From positions 62,001 through 126,000 of the forward strand of contig NZ_JAHZPC010000003.1 of the NCBI RefSeq assembly GCF_019929185.1: DNA of 64,000 nt. The letters are read 5' to 3'. This document shows, piece after piece, positions 47,142 through 56,168 of this stretch; positions within the stretch are counted from its first letter, which is position 1; every line of letters begins with the position of its first letter. The stretch comes from Streptococcus parasanguinis (GTDB lineage Bacteria > Bacillota > Bacilli > Lactobacillales > Streptococcaceae). Below the pieces are notes generated by a model that worked only from the letters and a program-made list of their open reading frames with translations, was not told where the DNA came from and did no database searches. Made by a program: the position numbers and the translations under genes.

Positions 47142-47281
47142 ATAAATCACCTCATTGTAAAAAATGTTATACTCAATTTAAATTATAGCACTTTCTAGGG
47201 AAATGTAAACGCTTTTACTGCGAAATTATTCTATTTTTCCTTTATTTTTTCAATTTCTACTTTTTCTAAAATTTTTTCAAG

Positions 47282-47308
47282 TTGAATCCCTGGCCTGTAT
47301 GATATAAT
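47282..47308 (+). promoter_or_regulatory. dacA promoter touching the start codon
   Basis: Extended -10 TGA-TATAAT (47300-47308) with a weak TTGAAT -35 (47282-47287, short spacing). The expected transcription start, 47314-47316, coincides with the ATG at 47316, which would leave no room for a ribosome site. Confidence 0.6.
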
Positions 47309-47315
47309 GGAATCT

Positions 47316-48629
47316 ATGAATTATGTGAGACATTTACACAAACGACTAAAACGCAGCCTCTTGTCCCTCCTTGTAGGAGTCTTGACATTAGGCCCTATTT
47401 CCACTGCTTTTGCGGATGACATCTACCAGCAAGAAGATGTCATGAAAATCGCAGCTGATGCTGGACTGGTATTGGACGATTTTTACAAGCCTAAGGCTGA
47501 CATCGTCATCGACGCCAATACTGGAGCCATTTTGTACGGAGACAATATCGACACGGTCCGGGACTCCGGAAGCATGGCCAAACTCATGAGTGCCTATGTG
47601 GTCTTTCGGGCCCTTAAGGAAGGCAAGATCAAATATGATACCGTGGTCACAGCAACAGAGGCAGACCAAGCCATCTCGGAAAACAATCTGTTAAGTAACT
47701 CACCGATTGTAGCTGGTGTTGACTACAAGGTATCTGAATTGATCAAGATGCTCTTTGTTCCATCTTCTAGTGCGGCCGTGATTATGCTCGCCAACGCCGT
47801 CACTGACAATGATCCCGATAAGTTTTTGGACTTAATGAATCAGTACGCACAAGAAATGGGGATGAGCCATACCAAATGGCACAATCCAAATGGGGCGATG
47901 ATTTCGGTCCTTCAGGGCTACTACAATCCTCAGCGCTACGATGTCAATGCCAATAACGAAATTACAGCGCGGGACATGTCTATTCTGGCTTATCACATCG
48001 TAAACGACCTGCCAGAAATGTTGGAATACACCAAGCAAGCTCATACTACCATCATGGAAGGTACCCCCTACGAGCAAAGCTATGATAACTACAATACTTC
48101 CCTCGAAGGTGGAAAGTTCGCCCTTAAAGGAACAGATGGACTCAAAACTGGATCCAGCCCGACTGCTGACTACAACTACACCGCGACAACCAAGCGGGGG
48201 AAACAGCGGATTATCGAAGTCATTTTGGGGGTTGGAAACTACGATGTCGAGATCGCCGAAAGTTACCGCAATCAAATCGGGAATACCTTGGCTGAGAAAA
48301 TGTTCGCAGACTACCAGTATAAAAAAATCCTCTCTGCAGGCGATCATACCATTGACGGGAAGACAATTCACTTGAAGCAAGACTTCTATGCGACCGTTAA
48401 GAAGGGGACGAAGCCAGCGCTAAAACTAGAAAATAACCGCCTAGTCGTCCAGAACGGCTTGCAACAGGTATCTCCAAGCATTAAACCGGGAGTGGCCGTC
48501 AGTGAGTCTAAAGCAACGACCTCTAGCAGTAAAAGCAAGGGACTCGATGTTATGTGGCTCTTCTGCTTCTTGCCTGCCGGAATTTTATACCTGATCTTTA
48601 AACAAACCGATCCAAAAAGAAGAAAATAG
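47316..48629 (+). CDS. dacA: D-alanyl-D-alanine carboxypeptidase (PBP3, DacA)
   Basis: Low-molecular-mass penicillin-binding protein that trims the terminal D-Ala of peptidoglycan side chains. The signal peptide (residues ~1-34) ends ISTAFADD. The SxxK box SMAK has catalytic Ser near 86. PSSSAAVIMLAN holds the second motif as Ser-Ser-Ser where Ser-X-Asn is usual. KTG is near 277 in DGLKTGSS. A C-terminal beta domain leads to the last helix VMWLFCFLPAGILYLIF and a Lys/Arg tail. I chose ATG 47316; ATG 47307 would overlap the -10 box. Confidence 0.94.
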   Translation: MNYVRHLHKRLKRSLLSLLVGVLTLGPISTAFADDIYQQEDVMKIAADAGLVLDDFYKPKADIVIDANTGAILYGDNIDTVRDSGSMAKLMSAYVVFRALKEGKIKYDTVVTATEADQAISENNLLSNSPIVAGVDYKVSELIKMLFVPSSSAAVIMLANAVTDNDPDKFLDLMNQYAQEMGMSHTKWHNPNGAMISVLQGYYNPQRYDVNANNEITARDMSILAYHIVNDLPEMLEYTKQAHTTIMEGTPYEQSYDNYNTSLEGGKFALKGTDGLKTGSSPTADYNYTATTKRGKQRIIEVILGVGNYDVEIAESYRNQIGNTLAEKMFADYQYKKILSAGDHTIDGKTIHLKQDFYATVKKGTKPALKLENNRLVVQNGLQQVSPSIKPGVAVSESKATTSSSKSKGLDVMWLFCFLPAGILYLIFKQTDPKRRK

Positions 48630-48632
48630 GAA

Positions 48633-48667
48633 AAGAACTCCCATTACCATAAGGTATGGGAGTTCTT
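48633..48667. terminator. Bidirectional terminator between dacA and gldA
   Basis: AAGAACTCCCATTACC pairs with GGTATGGGAGTTCTT with one bulge, between convergent genes. Confidence 0.85.
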
Positions 48668-48687
48668 GGTTTGTCGACAAAGCCATC

Positions 48688-49779
48688 TTAGGCCAAACCT
48701 TGAACGTAGGCATCTACTGCTACGATGGCTTGGGCAATATCAGAAGCCTTCACTTCAAATGGCATTTGATGGATGGTTTCTCCTTCGATGGTGGCCTGTT
48801 GGCCAACCTTGAGAAGATCTTCATAACTTGCAGTTTCAAGATGCATTTCTTTCAGAGTGGTTGGCATACCGATTTGTTGATAGAAACGAATGTATTTATT
48901 CAATTCTTCCTTAGGACGGTTTTCTAAGAACAATTGAACTAACGTTCCGTAGGCTACTTTTTCACCGTGAGTCAAATGGTGGATGTCCCCAGTAAGGGCT
49001 GTAAAGCCATTATGGATGGCATGGGCAGCTGCTAACCCACCACTTTCAAACCCAATACCACTAAGAAGGGTATTGGCTTCAATGATGTTTTCAAGAGCAG
49101 GGGTTACGACTTTGGCTTCACAAGCAGCCATGGCTTGGAGTCCATCAGCAAATAAGGTTTCTTCACAACGTTGTGCAATGGCGACACCCGCTAAGGTTTG
49201 TCGTTGACCCAACATGGTTTTTCCATTGGCTTGCATTACCGCACGCGCTTCGACCCAAGTCGCTAATCCATCTGCGATTCCAGAAGCGAGCAAACGTTTT
49301 GGTGCTTGAGAGATGACTTTGCTATCCACCAAGACCAATTCTGGGTTTTTAGAATAGAAAATATAGCGAGCAAAGGCACCTTCATCCGTGTAGATAACTG
49401 ACAAAGCGGAAACGGGAGCATCTGTAGAGGCAATGGTAGGGGCAATCACAACTGGTGATTTTAAAAGATCGGCAATAGCTTTCGCACTATCGATGGTCTT
49501 TCCTCCACCAAGTCCAATGACCAAATCACAGCCATTTTCTTCTGCCAAACTAACCACACGATTGATTTCGTTATCAGAAGCTTCTCCATTAAAGAAGACT
49601 GGCAAGACTGTAAATCCATACCGAAGGAGATATTTTTCAAATCGTTCTCCTACGATTTCATAGACTACTGAGTCGCATAGTAATACAGGATGACTCCCCA
49701 GTTCTAAAATAGGTTTTGCATTTTCAAATAAGGCATTTTCCCCTTGAATGTAACGTGACGGACTTGCAAAATTTCTCAT
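48688..49779 (-). CDS. gldA: Glycerol dehydrogenase
   Basis: NAD-dependent iron/zinc-type alcohol dehydrogenase converting glycerol to dihydroxyacetone or the reverse; 363 residues from ATG 49779 (AAAGGAGGAG upstream). The nucleotide-binding GLGGGKTIDSAKAIAD, the Asp metal ligand in EARAVMQ-adjacent SGIADGLATW, and His ligands in AAHAIHNGF and THGEKVAYG are present. It is last gene of the operon with the aldolase and the glycyl-radical enzyme; the three probably process glycerol- or polyol-derived carbon in fermentation. Confidence 0.94.
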   Translation of the reverse strand: MRNFASPSRYIQGENALFENAKPILELGSHPVLLCDSVVYEIVGERFEKYLLRYGFTVLPVFFNGEASDNEINRVVSLAEENGCDLVIGLGGGKTIDSAKAIADLLKSPVVIAPTIASTDAPVSALSVIYTDEGAFARYIFYSKNPELVLVDSKVISQAPKRLLASGIADGLATWVEARAVMQANGKTMLGQRQTLAGVAIAQRCEETLFADGLQAMAACEAKVVTPALENIIEANTLLSGIGFESGGLAAAHAIHNGFTALTGDIHHLTHGEKVAYGTLVQLFLENRPKEELNKYIRFYQQIGMPTTLKEMHLETASYEDLLKVGQQATIEGETIHQMPFEVKASDIAQAIVAVDAYVQGLA

Positions 49780-49793
49780 ATACTCCTCCTTTA

Positions 49794-50462
49794 TCAAATT
49801 ATATTCTGATGATGAATAGCTGACCAATCATTTGCAAAATCATTCACCGCTTTTTCAATTGACGGCATTCCAAAAGCCGCTTCAAAGACATCAGCCCCAG
49901 CAGTGATGGCTTGTGCCCCTTCTTTGAATGCTCGATTGACTTGACCGACATTCTTAAAGGATGCTGCTAGAATTTTGCTTGATGATTGATTTTTTTCGAT
50001 TGAATCTGCCAATTGTGCTATTACCTGTGCTGAATCAATATTCAAGTTCTCCATTCGATTATAATAGGGAGCAAGGTAATCTGCGCCTGCTTCAATAGCC
50101 AAAAGACCTTGAAATACAGTATAAATTGCGGTTGCAGTAATTTTATAACCTTCTGATTTTAATGTTTTGATAGCTGCCAACCCCTCAGGAGTAACCGGAA
50201 CTTTAATAAAAACATTTCCGCCACATTCTTGTCGAATTTTCGCAGCATCTTTTAAAATACCGTCATAATCTTTCGCAACAACTTGCACATGGATAGAAGG
50301 AGCTTCACCAATGATCTCCCGAACCTCATGAATCCGTTTAAAGAAATCGATTTCTCCTTCTTTTTTGGCAATTGTTGGGTTAGAGGTTACCCCAGCAAGA
50401 GGTAACACTCGAGCCCATTTTTTTATTTCATTTATATTTAAAGTATCAAGCATAAATTCCAT
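49794..50462 (-). CDS. Fructose-6-phosphate aldolase/transaldolase-like protein
   Basis: Class I aldolase of the small transaldolase family (FSA/TalC/MipB), 222 residues. It begins [31 protein letters not shown]; the Schiff-base Lys is in [11 protein letters not shown]. In E. coli FSA splits fructose-6-phosphate or joins dihydroxyacetone with glyceraldehyde-3-phosphate, which links it to GldA next door. I chose ATG 50462 (AGAGG seven bases upstream) over ATG 50468, which is too close to that site. It is nine bases after the glycyl-radical enzyme gene. Confidence 0.9.
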   Translation of the reverse strand: MEFMLDTLNINEIKKWARVLPLAGVTSNPTIAKKEGEIDFFKRIHEVREIIGEAPSIHVQVVAKDYDGILKDAAKIRQECGGNVFIKVPVTPEGLAAIKTLKSEGYKITATAIYTVFQGLLAIEAGADYLAPYYNRMENLNIDSAQVIAQLADSIEKNQSSSKILAASFKNVGQVNRAFKEGAQAITAGADVFEAAFGMPSIEKAVNDFANDWSAIHHQNII

Positions 50463-50477
50463 ATACATACCTCTTTA

Positions 50478-52916
50478 CTATAGAGTATGCTCTGTCCGTC
50501 CAATAATATCATCTTGTGTAGCTCTTGATAGTACATTGAAGAAAGCTGAGTAGCCTGCAACACGTACAATTAAGTCACGGTGTTTTTCCGGATGTTTTTG
50601 AGCATCTAATAACGTTTCTCTAGAAACCACATTATATTGAATATGGTATCCATGTAGACGATTAAAGAACGTACGGAGTAAAGCAATAAGTTTTAATTTA
50701 TCTTCTTCTTTGGCTAAAGTTTGTGGGTTTACTTTTTGGTTCAGTAAAACACCACCAACTATTTCATCTGTTGGCAATTTAGAAACTGATTTTAGAACAG
50801 ATGTTGGGCCATGTTGGTCCATATTGTGGGATGGAGAGCATCCTTCTGCTAGTGGAGTTCCAGCATTACGACCGTCCGGAGTAGCTAATGTTCCACGACC
50901 TTGTCCTACATTGGCTGAAATAGAAGATGTACCTGAGTAACGGATACCACCGATTGGCCCACGTCCATAGCGAGTATTTGGATATTTAGCAATTTCATCC
51001 ACATAAATATCGTATGCTTCTCGAACTAAGCTGTCTGCATAGTCATCATCGTTTCCATACTTCGGTGCATCATGGATAAGCATCTCTTGGATTTCTTTTC
51101 CACGTTCGCCCTCGTAATCGGTTTCCAGAGCATGCCATAGTTCTTGTGGTGTTAAGCGCCCTTCTTCAAATACCAGTTTCTTGATCGCTGCAAGCGAATC
51201 GGATAAGTTTGCAATACCCACTTGTAAACCAGAAATATAATCGTAGACAGCCCCACCTTCTTTTAGGTGTTTTCCACGTCCAATACAGTCATCTGTCAAA
51301 GCTGAACAGAGGATATCTGGCACTTCTCTTTCAAGAGATAGGTCGATAGAGTTTTCTACGATCACACTCATGCGGGTTAAGTGGCGTAAGGTCTTGTCCC
51401 ATGCTGTTTGCAATTCATCGAAGCTCTTCATGTCTTTAAAATGACCAAAGCTTGGTGCAAAGCGCTTGCCAGAAGCAGGATCGATTCCGTCATTCATCGT
51501 AATGAGCAAAACTTTAGGGAAGTTCATATAACTCATACCTGTACAGCGATATCCCCACTTACCTGGAACAGCTGTTTCTACACAACCAATTGCACTGTAA
51601 TCATAAGCATCTTCTTCAAGCACGCCTTTTGAAATAAAGGATGGAATAATGATCTCATCATTATTGAAAGCAGGCATACCGAATCCGAGCTTCATAACTT
51701 CAATACATTCGTTCATGAAGCGGGCATCCAAACCAGCATGGTAACGAACAGTTAAGTTTGGTTGAGGAAGGTGAGTTTGAGCAACAGACTTCAACACTAA
51801 ATAAGACAATGGGTTAACAGCGTCTTTCTTATCACGCGTTTGACCACCAATCGTAACATTTTGATAAAGCGGACTACCTGCAGATGAGAAGGTATGTGCT
51901 TGACTACGTACTTTGTTAATTGTAATAGTCTTAATCCAAAGGTTGGTCAAGCGTTCAACAATACTCTCTTCAGTTTCCCGTCCACTTTCCAAATCAGCTT
52001 TAACGTATGGATACATATATTGGTCAAAACGGCCATATGAAAGTGAGTGTCCATTTGATTCAATCTGAAGAATACATTGGATAAACCAAACAGACTGAAC
52101 AGCCTCTGCAAATGTACTTGCAGGCTCGTATGGAACTTTTGAGCAAATCTCTGCAATTTCAAGCAATTCCTTCTTACGTTCAGGAGTTGCTGTCTCAGCA
52201 AGTTGTTTAGCAAGTTCAACAAATCGTTGAGCATAGGTCTTAACAGCATCAACTACGATAAAGATAGAATCGTAAAAATGGTACTTATCAATGCTAGCTG
52301 GATCCGTTAGATCTAGGGCTGCTTTAGCTTGGCGGGCTCTTTCTTCAAAACCTTTCAAGCCATATTGCAATAATTTTTGATAATTGACTGCTAAGTGGGC
52401 ATCTCCTGAATTCATCTTCCCTTCCATACCGAAGAATCCTGTTTCCATATAGACAGATACTTCTTCAGGTAGAAGAGCTCCAGCTCTTGCACGTAAGTTA
52501 TTATTTTCCCAGAACGGTGCGATACTACGGAGCTGCTCTTTCGTTTCTTCCGTAATATAGAAGACGTCACCATCCCGCTTTTCAAAAAGATCCAATTCCT
52601 TCAGAACGAACTCTAAAGTATATTCTGGGAAGATCGGAGCATCTTTATTAGAGGATGCTTGGTTTCCAGCAATCATGGATTCATCCTCAATATAGATTGT
52701 CATATTTTCAAGAATCTCTTTCAACATATAGGCACGTTTAAGAACATTTGGTTGTTCCTTATAACGATCATATGCCTTAGTTGCAAGAACGGCACGTTCA
52801 GCGTCGATATAAGGCTTCTTGTTTAAGACATCTTCACGATACTTATTCATGCGTTCAGTGAGGCTTCCAAAATATTCTGTTTTAATGCTTGTACTTGCTA
52901 CTTCTACTTGTTTCAT
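50478..52916 (-). CDS. Glycyl-radical enzyme, annotated family PFL2/PflD, probably a dehydratase
   Basis: Anaerobic radical enzyme of 812 residues. The C-terminal motif VRVAGYSAFF carries the glycyl radical at about Gly788. The active-site cysteine is in SAIGCVETAVPGKWGY near residue 443. It is a single Cys followed by Val-Glu, the pattern of glycerol, choline and other dehydratases/lyases, whereas true pyruvate formate-lyase has two adjacent cysteines. A dehydratase acting on glycerol or a diol would fit gldA and the aldolase. It is activated by the radical SAM protein at 57043 and has its own promoter (52964-52992). Confidence 0.88.
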   Translation of the reverse strand: MKQVEVASTSIKTEYFGSLTERMNKYREDVLNKKPYIDAERAVLATKAYDRYKEQPNVLKRAYMLKEILENMTIYIEDESMIAGNQASSNKDAPIFPEYTLEFVLKELDLFEKRDGDVFYITEETKEQLRSIAPFWENNNLRARAGALLPEEVSVYMETGFFGMEGKMNSGDAHLAVNYQKLLQYGLKGFEERARQAKAALDLTDPASIDKYHFYDSIFIVVDAVKTYAQRFVELAKQLAETATPERKKELLEIAEICSKVPYEPASTFAEAVQSVWFIQCILQIESNGHSLSYGRFDQYMYPYVKADLESGRETEESIVERLTNLWIKTITINKVRSQAHTFSSAGSPLYQNVTIGGQTRDKKDAVNPLSYLVLKSVAQTHLPQPNLTVRYHAGLDARFMNECIEVMKLGFGMPAFNNDEIIIPSFISKGVLEEDAYDYSAIGCVETAVPGKWGYRCTGMSYMNFPKVLLITMNDGIDPASGKRFAPSFGHFKDMKSFDELQTAWDKTLRHLTRMSVIVENSIDLSLEREVPDILCSALTDDCIGRGKHLKEGGAVYDYISGLQVGIANLSDSLAAIKKLVFEEGRLTPQELWHALETDYEGERGKEIQEMLIHDAPKYGNDDDYADSLVREAYDIYVDEIAKYPNTRYGRGPIGGIRYSGTSSISANVGQGRGTLATPDGRNAGTPLAEGCSPSHNMDQHGPTSVLKSVSKLPTDEIVGGVLLNQKVNPQTLAKEEDKLKLIALLRTFFNRLHGYHIQYNVVSRETLLDAQKHPEKHRDLIVRVAGYSAFFNVLSRATQDDIIGRTEHTL

Positions 52917-52949
52917 TTTTTCAAAACCTTTCTTTTGAAATTATTTTGT

Positions 52950-52961
52950 TTTCTTTCGTAA
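52950..52961. promoter_or_regulatory. TTTC-TTTCGTAA motif at the glycyl-radical enzyme start site
   Basis: TTTCTTTCGTAA overlaps the predicted transcription start. The near-identical TTTCGTTCGTAA lies at 56971-56982 before the activase. GAAA-type repeats are typical of DeoR-family operators. Confidence 0.5.
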
Positions 52962-52963
52962 CT

Positions 52964-52992
52964 ATAGTAGCATTAAATTTTACGAATTTCAA
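52964..52992 (-). promoter_or_regulatory. Promoter of the glycyl-radical enzyme gene
   Basis: On the minus strand TTGAAA (52987-52992), 17 bases, TACTAT (52964-52969); start near 52957, about 40 bases before the ATG. Confidence 0.65.
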
Positions 52993-53057
52993 TGAATTAT
53001 GGATAATACCTATAAATTCTATTCTAGTCGCACATCTGTGCACTCCTAATAAACGCA

Positions 53058-54359
53058 CTATTTTTCAGCTTGTAATTCGTTGTTATAGGCAAGATTATCT
53101 TGGAATTTGAAGAATGGGAAATATACGACAGTCGAGGTTGCGAGAACCAGCACTTGAACGAAAGCACCTTGCCAACCTCCAACCATAAATCCAGAAATAA
53201 TGGCTGGTGTACTCCAAGGAAGGGTCACACCTGAGAATGGATGCATGAACCCAATAGCAATTGAAGTATAAACAATTATCGCTGCTAAAATTGGAACGAT
53301 AATAAATGGAAGGAACATCACTGGGTTCATTACAATTGGGAAGCCAAATACGACGGGTTCATTAACATTGAAGATTGCAGGAAAAGCTGCAACTTTCCCA
53401 AGTGCCTTATATTGTTTTGACTTAGCAGCAAATAACATAGCAACAACCAAACCAAAGGTTATACCTGATCCAGACAAAATAAGGAAACTATCTAGGAATT
53501 GTTGAGTTACAATGTGAGCACCATTTTCAACGGATAGCTTCCCAGCTGCCAACATTGATTTATTGGCATCCAGGTTAGAAAGTAGTAAGGCTGTTACTAC
53601 ACCATTGACAACTGATTGTCCGTGCACACCAAACCACCACAAGAACGAAATAAAGAAGGCAATTCCAATCGCTCCGTAAAGTGATCCTGTTAGACCTTGT
53701 AGAGGAACCTGAATGACATCATAGATCATTTCAATGAAAGTACCGCCACTTGTCACTACTTTTGATACGATATAGACAATCATTGATAGTAAGAAAATCA
53801 CGAAAGCAGGAATCATCGCTTCAAATTGTTTGGCAATGGCTTGAGGTACTTGTTCTGGCATTTTAATAACAATGTGTCTTTGGATAAACACAGTATAAAT
53901 CGCACCAACTACCAGACCTATAATAATAGCCCCGATAATCCCTTGACCACCAAACCATACTTTTGCAATGGCATCACCAATTGGTTCTCCCTTAGCTGGT
54001 ACATAAGAAGATTTTAACAAGATAAAGTATGAAGATAGGGACAAAACTCCTGCTGGCAAGGGTTCTACTCCACTGTTTTTAGCATATGAATAACCAATGG
54101 AGAAGCACGAAATTAAGCCCATGATGGCGAATGTTCCTGAATAAACCTGCATAAATGGCTCTGTCCACGTATCGCCAAATACACTAGCAATAGCCTGATT
54201 AAGGCCTTCAAATGGTAATTGCCCAATAATCAGGAACAAACTACCAACTACCGTTAATGGAAGGATCGCTAACATCCCATCTTTAAGAGCAATAATTCCT
54301 TTCAAGTTTACAAACCGCATGATTGGAGCGATAATTTTCTGAGAATTAAAATTAGACAT
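53058..54359 (-). CDS. PTS system IIC component, lactose/cellobiose family
   Basis: Membrane channel subunit of 433 residues with about ten hydrophobic segments, a CelB-type IIC. It begins MSNFNSQKIIAPIMRFVNLKGIIALKDGMLAILPLTVVGSLFLI, and FNVNEPVVFGFPIVMNPVMFLPF is the conserved sugar-site loop of this family. IIB and IIA are encoded just upstream. The sugar is unknown; linkage to the glycyl-radical, aldolase and gldA genes suggests a substrate that feeds dihydroxyacetone or polyol metabolism. Confidence 0.92.
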   Translation of the reverse strand: MSNFNSQKIIAPIMRFVNLKGIIALKDGMLAILPLTVVGSLFLIIGQLPFEGLNQAIASVFGDTWTEPFMQVYSGTFAIMGLISCFSIGYSYAKNSGVEPLPAGVLSLSSYFILLKSSYVPAKGEPIGDAIAKVWFGGQGIIGAIIIGLVVGAIYTVFIQRHIVIKMPEQVPQAIAKQFEAMIPAFVIFLLSMIVYIVSKVVTSGGTFIEMIYDVIQVPLQGLTGSLYGAIGIAFFISFLWWFGVHGQSVVNGVVTALLLSNLDANKSMLAAGKLSVENGAHIVTQQFLDSFLILSGSGITFGLVVAMLFAAKSKQYKALGKVAAFPAIFNVNEPVVFGFPIVMNPVMFLPFIIVPILAAIIVYTSIAIGFMHPFSGVTLPWSTPAIISGFMVGGWQGAFVQVLVLATSTVVYFPFFKFQDNLAYNNELQAEK

Positions 54360-54370
54360 GGGAAGCCTCC

Positions 54371-54679
54371 TTATTTTTCTCCTAGCAATTCTAGAGCTAG
54401 ATTTAGTACTTTCTTACCATCCAACATCCCATAATCTGCCATAGGGATGACAGCAATAGGAATATGGTTTGCCTCACAAATCGCTTTTGATTTATCCAAA
54501 GTATAAGCTACTTGAGGGCCCAACAAAGCGACATCGATTTCAGGAGCAAAATCTGCTAATTTCGCTTGAGAATAGGCATCGATTTCAGCATCAATCCCTA
54601 ATTCCTTAGCCGCCACCTTCATATTATTTACCAACATTCCTGTTGAAAATCCTGCTGCACAAAACAATCCAATTTTCAT
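54371..54679 (-). CDS. PTS system IIB component, lactose/cellobiose family
   Basis: Cytosolic phosphotransfer protein of 102 residues from ATG 54679 (GGAGG eight bases upstream). The phosphorylated Cys7 is in MKIGLFCAAGFSTGMLV. It passes phosphate from IIA to the sugar bound by IIC. It is followed 11 bases later by IIC. Confidence 0.93.
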   Translation of the reverse strand: MKIGLFCAAGFSTGMLVNNMKVAAKELGIDAEIDAYSQAKLADFAPEIDVALLGPQVAYTLDKSKAICEANHIPIAVIPMADYGMLDGKKVLNLALELLGEK

Positions 54680-54692
54680 CTTCTTTTCCTCC

Positions 54693-55016
54693 TTATTGTT
54701 TCGCTGAAAGTTCTTTACGTAAGTCAATCATTTCTTTGATCAAGTTAATCTCTGTGATTGAAGTCATTAAGTGATCTTGTGAGTGCACAAACAAAGCTGT
54801 AATCTCTGTCTTTGTCCCACCTGCTTCCTGGGCTAAAAATTGTGTTTGCAAGTTATGCGCTTCTAGCAATGCTGCATCTGCTTTCGCAATTTCGTCTTCA
54901 GAAGATGTAAAATCGCCCTCCTTAGCATATGATAAAGCTTGGTAAATATGCTGTTTAGCATCACCCGCATTTAAAATCAATCCCATAATAATTTGGTCTG
55001 CAACAATTATTTCCAT
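54693..55016 (-). CDS. PTS system IIA component, lactose/cellobiose family
   Basis: Trimeric helical IIA protein of 107 residues. The phosphorylated His is at 78 in ALFVHSQDHLMTS. The start may be ATG 55016 or GTG 55022; AAGGAG is ten and four bases away respectively, so the choice is open. First gene after the promoter with the cre site. Confidence 0.92.
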   Translation of the reverse strand: MEIIVADQIIMGLILNAGDAKQHIYQALSYAKEGDFTSSEDEIAKADAALLEAHNLQTQFLAQEAGGTKTEITALFVHSQDHLMTSITEINLIKEMIDLRKELSAKQ

Positions 55017-55037
55017 GTGCACTACACTCCTTTATCA

Positions 55038-55067
55038 ATCTACTGAAAGCGCTTTTTCTATTGTCAA
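55038..55067 (-). promoter_or_regulatory. PTS promoter with cre (CcpA) site
   Basis: On the minus strand TTGACA (55062-55067) is followed 18 bases later by GTAGAT. The spacer holds TGAAAGCGCTTTTT (55044-55057 on the plus strand), agreeing with the cre consensus at 12 of 14 positions. Binding of CcpA there would block the promoter when glucose is present. Confidence 0.65.
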
Positions 55068-55182
55068 TATACCATTTATATTTTTGCCGGTCAATAAAAA
55101 TCACAACATTTGATTATTGTTTTTGTTTTTTGCACATTTGTGCTATTCAACTCAAAAAAATAAGGACTGCATTCCTGCTGTC

Positions 55183-56154
55183 CTATTTTTTAGTAAATTG
55201 CTGATCACCATCTAATTCTAAGACTTTTAAGATCGTTGCTTCATCTGTGACTAAATGATTGATATAGTTGGCTTTCAAAACCGATAAAAGTGCTTTTGCT
55301 TTCTGATCACCGTAGGCCAAAGAGATGGTGTTTGGTACCTCTCTCAATTCCTCCAATGTGATAGATATTGTTCTTTCCTGTAATTCAGGATAAACGGGGA
55401 TACCTTCTTGATCAAAGAAACGACAGCATACTTCTCCTACAGCATGTTCTGACTCCAATTTCTTAAAATCATTTGATGTCAGCATATCAAACCACTGAGG
55501 ATTCTTGCTATCTGCATAGCCACCAATCCCTACAGCCGCAACATCCAAACAACGCCAACTAGCTTTCAAATCCTCAAAATACTTAGAAGATAAGATGCCT
55601 TCCGTCACCTCAGAATTTTCTTGAATGACACTCGCGTTTATAAAATGACATTCCCCATGAAATTTACTCGCCATACTGTAGATCAGCGTATTGACATGGT
55701 AGCGAGCATGAATATGACTGGGACCTCCAGCTAGGGGATAAAACTGTACACCATCCAAGCGCTTCGTTCCAACTTGTTCTACCATTAATCTGAGAGACTT
55801 GCCCCATGAAAATCCGACTGTCATTCCATCTTCAATCAAATTACGAAGCATGACCGCACTTGCTTGCGCCAGTCGCTTTTCAAGGCTTTCTCGAGGTTCA
55901 TCAACTAGATTCGGTATAATCTCGATAGCTTTTAAGCCATATTTTTGTTTGATATAATTTTCTAAATGGAAGAGGCGAGTATCAAAGTTTTCGATTTCAA
56001 TTTTTACTACGCCCTCTTTCTTGGCCTCTGCTAGCATTCTGCTGACAGTTGTACGGTAGATTCCAGTTTCTGCTGCGATTTGCGATTGACTTTTGTCTTC
56101 AACATAGTATAGATAGGCTAATTTAGCAAGTAACTTTTTCCGTTCATCTTTCAA
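55183..56154 (-). CDS. SorC-family sugar-responsive transcriptional regulator
   Basis: A 323-residue regulator. The N-terminal helix-turn-helix QSQIAAETGIYRTTVSRMLAEAKKEGVV is followed by the SorC sugar-phosphate effector domain (GMTVGFSWGKSLRLMVEQV, VAAVGIGGY). It is 14 bases after the DeoR-type gene and upstream of the PTS genes. In streptococci the pair controls the PTS and glycyl-radical genes. Activator or repressor role cannot be told from sequence. Confidence 0.9.
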   Translation of the reverse strand: MKDERKKLLAKLAYLYYVEDKSQSQIAAETGIYRTTVSRMLAEAKKEGVVKIEIENFDTRLFHLENYIKQKYGLKAIEIIPNLVDEPRESLEKRLAQASAVMLRNLIEDGMTVGFSWGKSLRLMVEQVGTKRLDGVQFYPLAGGPSHIHARYHVNTLIYSMASKFHGECHFINASVIQENSEVTEGILSSKYFEDLKASWRCLDVAAVGIGGYADSKNPQWFDMLTSNDFKKLESEHAVGEVCCRFFDQEGIPVYPELQERTISITLEELREVPNTISLAYGDQKAKALLSVLKANYINHLVTDEATILKVLELDGDQQFTKK

Positions 56155-56168
56155 TTGGCTTCTCCTTC

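Noticed and set aside
50478-52916. Calling the glycyl-radical enzyme pyruvate formate-lyase (pflB)
   Set aside because: Only one active-site Cys (Cys-Val-Glu) is present; true PFL has adjacent Cys-Cys.
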